A DNA stretch of 35,326 bases from JAFAVZ01 sp036009105 (lineage in GTDB: Bacteria; Acidobacteriota; Thermoanaerobaculia; Gp7-AA8): assembly GCA_036009105.1 (NCBI GenBank), contig DASYMJ010000292.1, positions 1-35,326 on the forward strand, read 5' to 3'. This document shows, piece after piece, positions 31,915 to 35,326 of this stretch. Each line of letters begins with the position of its first letter. The stretch's first letter is position 1. The position numbers and the translations under genes are program-made. The notes beneath the pieces are model-generated. The model made no database searches. It was given only the letters and a program-made list of their open reading frames with translations, and had not been told where the DNA came from.

Positions 31915-32714
31915 AGCTCCACCCCTTCCGCCGGCTCGCCCAGGTAGGCCTCGATCACCTTCGGGTCCGCCTGGATCTGGTCCGGCGTCCCCTGCGCGAT
32001 GGTCTTGCCGAAGTTCAGCACCACGATCCGCTCGCAGATGCCCATCACCAGCTCCATGTGATGCTCGATGAGCAGAATCGCGATGTTGAAGCGGTCGCGG
32101 ATGTCGTGGATGGTCTGCATCAGGTTGAGCGTCTCGCGGTCGTTGAGGCCGGCGGCGGGCTCGTCGAGCAGCAGCAGCTTCGGCCGCGCCGCCAGCGCGC
32201 GGGCGATCTCCAGCCGGCGCTGATCGCCATACGGGAGGTTCTTCGCGTAGGCGTCCGCGCGGCTGTGCAGGCCGAAGATGTCCAGCAACTGGAGCGCGTC
32301 CCGCTCGGCGAGATCTTCCGCCTCGTGGAAACGGTTGGTGTGCAGCACGGCCGAGGTGCCGGAGTACTTGTAGTGGATGTGGCCGCCGATCTTGACGTTC
32401 TCCAGAACGGTCAGCTCTTTGAACAGCCGGATGTTCTGGAAAGTACGCGCCAGCCCCAGGCCGGTGATCTCGTACGGTTTGAGCGCCTTCGTCGACACGC
32501 CGCCGGCGAAGATCTCGCCCTCGGTCGGCTTGTAGACGCCGGTGAGCATGTTGAAGATCGTGGTCTTGCCGGCGCCGTTCGGGCCGATCAGGCCGATCAG
32601 CTCATGCGGCACGATCTGCAGATTGAAGTCGCTGACGGCGGTGAGGCCGCCGAAGCGGATGGTCACATGCCGCGCGTCGAGCAGCGGCGCGGTCGATTGC
32701 GGTTGGGCGTTCAT
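31911..32714 (-). CDS. livG: Branched-chain amino-acid ABC transporter ATPase LivG
   Basis: 267 aa. GPNGAGKTT Walker A, LARTFQNIRLF, the LivG-type signature region LPYGDQRRLEIARAL and Walker B LLLDEPAAGLN, followed by LLIEHHMELVM. Start at ATG 32714 (MNAQPQSTAPLL) overlapping the livM stop by 4 bp; an upstream in-frame start would lie inside livM and was rejected. Paralog of livF; the two form the ATPase heterodimer. Confidence 0.95.
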   Translation of the reverse strand: MNAQPQSTAPLLDARHVTIRFGGLTAVSDFNLQIVPHELIGLIGPNGAGKTTIFNMLTGVYKPTEGEIFAGGVSTKALKPYEITGLGLARTFQNIRLFKELTVLENVKIGGHIHYKYSGTSAVLHTNRFHEAEDLAERDALQLLDIFGLHSRADAYAKNLPYGDQRRLEIARALAARPKLLLLDEPAAGLNDRETLNLMQTIHDIRDRFNIAILLIEHHMELVMGICERIVVLNFGKTIAQGTPDQIQADPKVIEAYLGEPAEGVEL

Positions 32715-33790
32715 TGGATGGGCGGCGACGCCTTCTCCTCGTCCTCGTCCACCGCGTCCTTCACCGGCGCGTCCTTCCGCTTGCGCAGCACTTCCCACAG
32801 CTCACGCCGCCCCAGCAGGCCCTGGGGCCGGGTGAGCATCAGGACGATGAGCATGATCGAGTAGATGACCATGCGCGGGTCTTTGCCGCCCGGGATGTAG
32901 TCCTTCACCATCCGCAACCCCTCGGGCAGGAAGGTGAGGATGACCGCCGCCAGCACGGAGCCGGAGATCGAGCCCAGGCCGCCCAGCACGACCATGGCGA
33001 TGACCTCGAACGACTTGATGAAGGTGAACATCGTCGGGTTCAGGTAGGCCGGCGTGTAATGGGCGAACAGACCGCCCGCGGCGCCGGCCAGGAACGAGCC
33101 GATGATGAACGCCTTCACCTTGTAGCGCGTGGCATCCACGCCCATCGCCTCGGCCGCGATTTCATCCTCCCGGATGGCCAGGAACGCGCGGCCGACCGAG
33201 GAGTTGACCAGGCGGTTGGAGATGAGCACGGTGAGGGCGGCGAAGAAGAAGACCCAGAAGAAGTTGCTCCAGGGGGGGATGCCGGACAGGCCGCGCGCGG
33301 CGCCGATCTTCTCCACGTTGAGGATGACCACCCGGATGATCTCGCCGAAGCCGAGGGTGACGATGGCCAGGTAGTCGCCGCGCAGCCGCAGCGAGGGGAG
33401 GCCGACGAGATAGCCGGCGATGGCCGCCAGCAGGCCGCCGAGGAGGACGGCCACGAGCAGCAGCCCGTTCTGGGCGATCCAGTGCTGGGTGGAGCCTTCC
33501 GGCATCTTGTCCACCCATGGGCCGAAGTAATAGAGGGTGAGAAAAGCCGCAAAGTACGCGCCGATGGCCATGAAGCCGGCGTGCCCGAGGGAGAACTGCC
33601 CGGCGTGTCCGTTGATGATGTTCAGCGACACGGCGAGCGTGATGTTGATCCCCATGATGACCAGGATCCGGTTGTAGTACGCGATGCCGGTGATGGGGAT
33701 GGCGGTCAGGCCGTAGGAGAGGCCGATGAGGATCGCGACGCCGACGGCGAGGTAGATGAGGTCCCTTATCCACCAGGGGAGGCGGGTCAT
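32711..33790 (-). CDS. livM: Branched-chain amino-acid ABC transporter permease LivM
   Basis: 359 aa, about ten transmembrane helices. NIINGHAGQFSLGHAGFMAI, GDYLAIVTLGFGEIIRV and the cytoplasmic coupling segment AIREDEIAAEAMGVD are LivM hallmarks, as is the late VLGGLGSISGSVLAA. The C-terminal tail (~335-359) is charged and Pro/Asp/Glu-rich (KRKDAPVKDAVDEDEEKASP), which is not typical for LivM and may be a local extension. Separated from livH by 100 nt that hold palindrome C. Confidence 0.95.
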   Translation of the reverse strand: MTRLPWWIRDLIYLAVGVAILIGLSYGLTAIPITGIAYYNRILVIMGINITLAVSLNIINGHAGQFSLGHAGFMAIGAYFAAFLTLYYFGPWVDKMPEGSTQHWIAQNGLLLVAVLLGGLLAAIAGYLVGLPSLRLRGDYLAIVTLGFGEIIRVVILNVEKIGAARGLSGIPPWSNFFWVFFFAALTVLISNRLVNSSVGRAFLAIREDEIAAEAMGVDATRYKVKAFIIGSFLAGAAGGLFAHYTPAYLNPTMFTFIKSFEVIAMVVLGGLGSISGSVLAAVILTFLPEGLRMVKDYIPGGKDPRMVIYSIMLIVLMLTRPQGLLGRRELWEVLRKRKDAPVKDAVDEDEEKASPPIQ

Positions 33791-33812
33791 TCGGCCTCCG
33801 GCCTCTGGGGGA

Positions 33813-33888
33813 ATTGAAAATTGAAAATTGAAAATTGAAAAACGAGCGCGGGCGGCGCTTTTTCAATTTTCAATTTTCCATTTTCAAT
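33813..33888. repeat. Heptad-arm palindrome C (unit ATTGAAA, 4 per arm)
   Basis: Left arm: four perfect ATTGAAA units (33813-33840). Right arm: four TTTCAAT units, the third TTTCCAT (33861-33888). Loop 20 nt, GC-rich. Same family as palindrome B (same unit, same variant at the same place, same loop length). It lies inside the liv operon between livH and livM; the livH stop (33891-33893) touches its edge. Confidence 0.9.
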
Positions 33889-33890
33889 TT

Positions 33891-34808
33891 TCATACTTTC
33901 TCAGCCTGGTACTTCCCGAACAACCCCGACGGGCGGAAGAGGAGGATGACGATCAGGATGATGAAGGCGATGGCGTCGCGGTAGTTGGAGAACGAGCTGC
34001 CGCCGACGAAGGCTTCGATCAGGCCGATGAGGAGGCCGCCGACCATGGCGCCGGGGACGTTGCCGATGCCGCCCAGGACGGCGGCGACGAAGGCCTTGAG
34101 GCCGGGCATGACGCCCATCAGCGGGTCGATTTTCGGGTAGGCCAGGCCGTAGAGGATGCCGGCCACCGCGGCCAGGACCGAGCCCAGGACGAAGGTGGTG
34201 GAGATCACGCGGTCGGTGGGGATGCCCATCAGCGACGCGGTCTCGAAGTTGTAGGAGACGGCGCGCATGGCGCGGCCGAACTTCGTGCCGTACACGATGT
34301 ACTGCAGCAGGGCCATGAAGGCCAGCGCCACCACGAGCACGATCAGCTGGTAGTTGGTGGTGGTGATGCCGCCGAAGGTGATGAGGTGCTTGTCGACCAG
34401 GGTGGGAAAGAACTTCGGATCGGGGCCGAAGACGAACTGGCCGCCGTACTCGAGGAGGAAGGACACGCCGATGGCGGTGATGAGCGAGGCGATGCGCGGC
34501 GCGTTGCGCAGGGGGCGGTAGGCGATCCGCTCGTTGAGGAAGCCGAACAGGCCGCAGGCGATCATGGCGAAGAGCAGGATGACCGCGGCCATCACCCACG
34601 ACGGCTCCGGCGCGCCGGCCTGGTGGGTCAGCTTCGCGTACCAGCGCGCGCTGTAAAAGCCCATGAACGAGCCAAGCATGAACACATCGCCGTGGGCGAA
34701 GTTGATCAGCTTCAGGATGCCGTAGACCATCGTGTAGCCCAATGCGATCAGGGCGTAGATGGCGCCAGCGGCAATGCCGTTCAGGAGGTTCTGCAGAATT
34801 GTCTGCAT
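33891..34808 (-). CDS. livH: Branched-chain amino-acid ABC transporter permease LivH
   Basis: 305 aa, ~8 transmembrane helices. LLNGIAAGAIYALIALGYTM then VYGILKLINFAHGDVFMLGS at the N-terminus, MRAVSYNFETASLMGI in the coupling loop and AAVLGGIGNVPGAMVGGLLI near the end are diagnostic. It pairs with LivM to form the membrane pore. Start at ATG 34808; the expected Shine-Dalgarno region is occupied by a perfect hairpin (34815-34841). Confidence 0.95.
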   Translation of the reverse strand: MQTILQNLLNGIAAGAIYALIALGYTMVYGILKLINFAHGDVFMLGSFMGFYSARWYAKLTHQAGAPEPSWVMAAVILLFAMIACGLFGFLNERIAYRPLRNAPRIASLITAIGVSFLLEYGGQFVFGPDPKFFPTLVDKHLITFGGITTTNYQLIVLVVALAFMALLQYIVYGTKFGRAMRAVSYNFETASLMGIPTDRVISTTFVLGSVLAAVAGILYGLAYPKIDPLMGVMPGLKAFVAAVLGGIGNVPGAMVGGLLIGLIEAFVGGSSFSNYRDAIAFIILIVILLFRPSGLFGKYQAEKV

Positions 34809-34814
34809 GCAGAA

Positions 34815-34841
34815 GGTCCGGCGAAAACTACTCGCCGGACC
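34815..34841 (-). promoter_or_regulatory. Intergenic hairpin between livK and livH
   Basis: A perfect 10-bp stem (34815-34824 pairing with 34832-34841, core GGTCCGGCG) with a 7-nt loop. On the transcript it falls just before the livH start, where it could sequester the ribosome site or, as in other binding-protein operons, stop 3' decay and lower expression of livH-MGF relative to livK. Confidence 0.55.
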
Positions 34842-34869
34842 GTGAGTTGTAAAGACAAATGTGGCTGAG

Positions 34870-35326
34870 TCAGTGCGTTCCGGTGGCGGCCGGCGAACCG
34901 GTGGCCGTCGCCGGCGCCCCGGCGGCCTGCTCCCCTTCCGGCAGGATGGTGCTCTTGAGGGCGAGGTCGGCGTTGCGCACCTCGACGATGACCAGCTTCT
35001 TGCCGATCGGATTGCGGTCCGGTCCGAGGTTGATGACGCCGGTCACGCCGGGGAAGCCCTTGGTCGAGGCGATCGCATCGCGCAGCGCCGGCCCCGCGGT
35101 GCCGCCCGCGCGCTTCATCGCGTCGGCCAGCATCTTCGCCCCGTCATAGCCGAGGGCCGCGAGCGAGTCGGGCGTCTGCCCGAAGCGGTCCTTGTACTTC
35201 TGCACGAAGGAGCGGACCGCCGGGTCGGGATCCTGGGCGTAGTAGTGGTTCGAGTAGAAGCAGCCTTCCAGCGCCTTGCCGCCGATCTCGATCAGTTTCG
35301 GCGATTCCCAGCCGTCGCCGCCCGCC
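34870..35326 (-). CDS. livK: Branched-chain amino-acid ABC transporter substrate-binding protein LivK, C-terminal part
   Basis: The frame is open through the right edge, so the N-terminus and signal peptide are missing. The visible ~151 residues (GGDGWESPKLIEIGGKALEG, YYAQDPDPAVRSFVQKYKD, ALGYDGAKMLADAMKRAGG, GFPGVTGVINLGPDRNPIGK) are the type I periplasmic binding fold of PF13458. It would capture the amino acid or amide for LivHMGF. The last ~25 residues (AAGAPATATGSPAATGTH) are a low-complexity Ala/Thr/Gly/Pro tail, unusual for the family. Confidence 0.9.
   Translation of the reverse strand, partial: AGGDGWESPKLIEIGGKALEGCFYSNHYYAQDPDPAVRSFVQKYKDRFGQTPDSLAALGYDGAKMLADAMKRAGGTAGPALRDAIASTKGFPGVTGVINLGPDRNPIGKKLVIVEVRNADLALKSTILPEGEQAAGAPATATGSPAATGTH

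Noticed and set aside
1..35326. tRNA or rRNA genes
   Set aside because: No cloverleaf with GTTCGANTC-type T-arm and CCA-side stem, and no rRNA-like stretch was recognised on either strand.

Overview
The window is GC-rich and densely coded. It looks like chromosome from an uncultivated-type member of the Acidobacteriota, possibly the Thermoanaerobaculia side of the phylum. The assignment rests on gene content: a 'VWFA-related Acidobacterial domain' protein, a DUF2911/TPR lipoprotein-like protein, a DUF4097 secreted protein, a DUF2723-type membrane glycosyltransferase, a large secreted protein with repeated N-P modules, and a Pro-rich transmembrane Ser/Thr kinase. No rRNA, tRNA, CRISPR array or transposase gene was seen. 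Both edges cut genes.

Layout. 1-575: C-terminal part of an actin-like ATPase that resembles MamK more than ordinary MreB. 583-4473: a promoter and two + strand genes (a 409-aa unknown and a VioB-type ferritin-like protein) converging on a - strand gene whose N- and C-terminal motifs resemble the N-terminal half of VioB; together they look like a split VioB-like system. 4490-7360: membrane-anchored alpha/beta hydrolase, secreted metzincin protease and a translationally coupled secreted partner. 7436-12346: zinc-ribbon Ser/Thr kinase, O-methyltransferase, VWFA-related secreted protein. 12348-13614: HExxH protein and a PhnD-like binding protein. 13628-20834: DUF2723 membrane protein, flavin amine oxidase, DUF2911/TPR protein, 929-aa secreted repeat protein. 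20852-24524: DUF5946 protein, DUF433/DUF5615 toxin-antitoxin pair with a frameshifted toxin, PAS-GGDEF-EAL protein, 3-methyladenine glycosylase I, DUF192 protein. 24484-27888: Rieske oxygenase coupled to an APC permease, and a DUF4097 protein. 27936-31204: a TPR gene remnant, an OmpA-family coiled-coil protein, and a small Rhs-derived putative toxin with a candidate immunity gene. 31207-35326: the branched-chain amino-acid ABC transporter operon livK-H-M-G-F (- strand), with the toxin pair attached 2 nt behind livF.

The most unusual feature is between the genes. Five intergenic palindromes have arms built from tandem 7-bp units (three to five per arm) around a 17-24 nt loop. They use four unrelated unit sequences (GTTGTCA, ATTGAAA twice, CGATGAA, AGCGATC). 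Three further palindromes form a second family with AAATGTAGGGCCGGCT-type arms. These elements sit at gene ends, supply stop codons to neighbouring genes, and in two places lie next to gene remnants. All functional statements come from reading the sequence and from memory of protein families; no database search was run.
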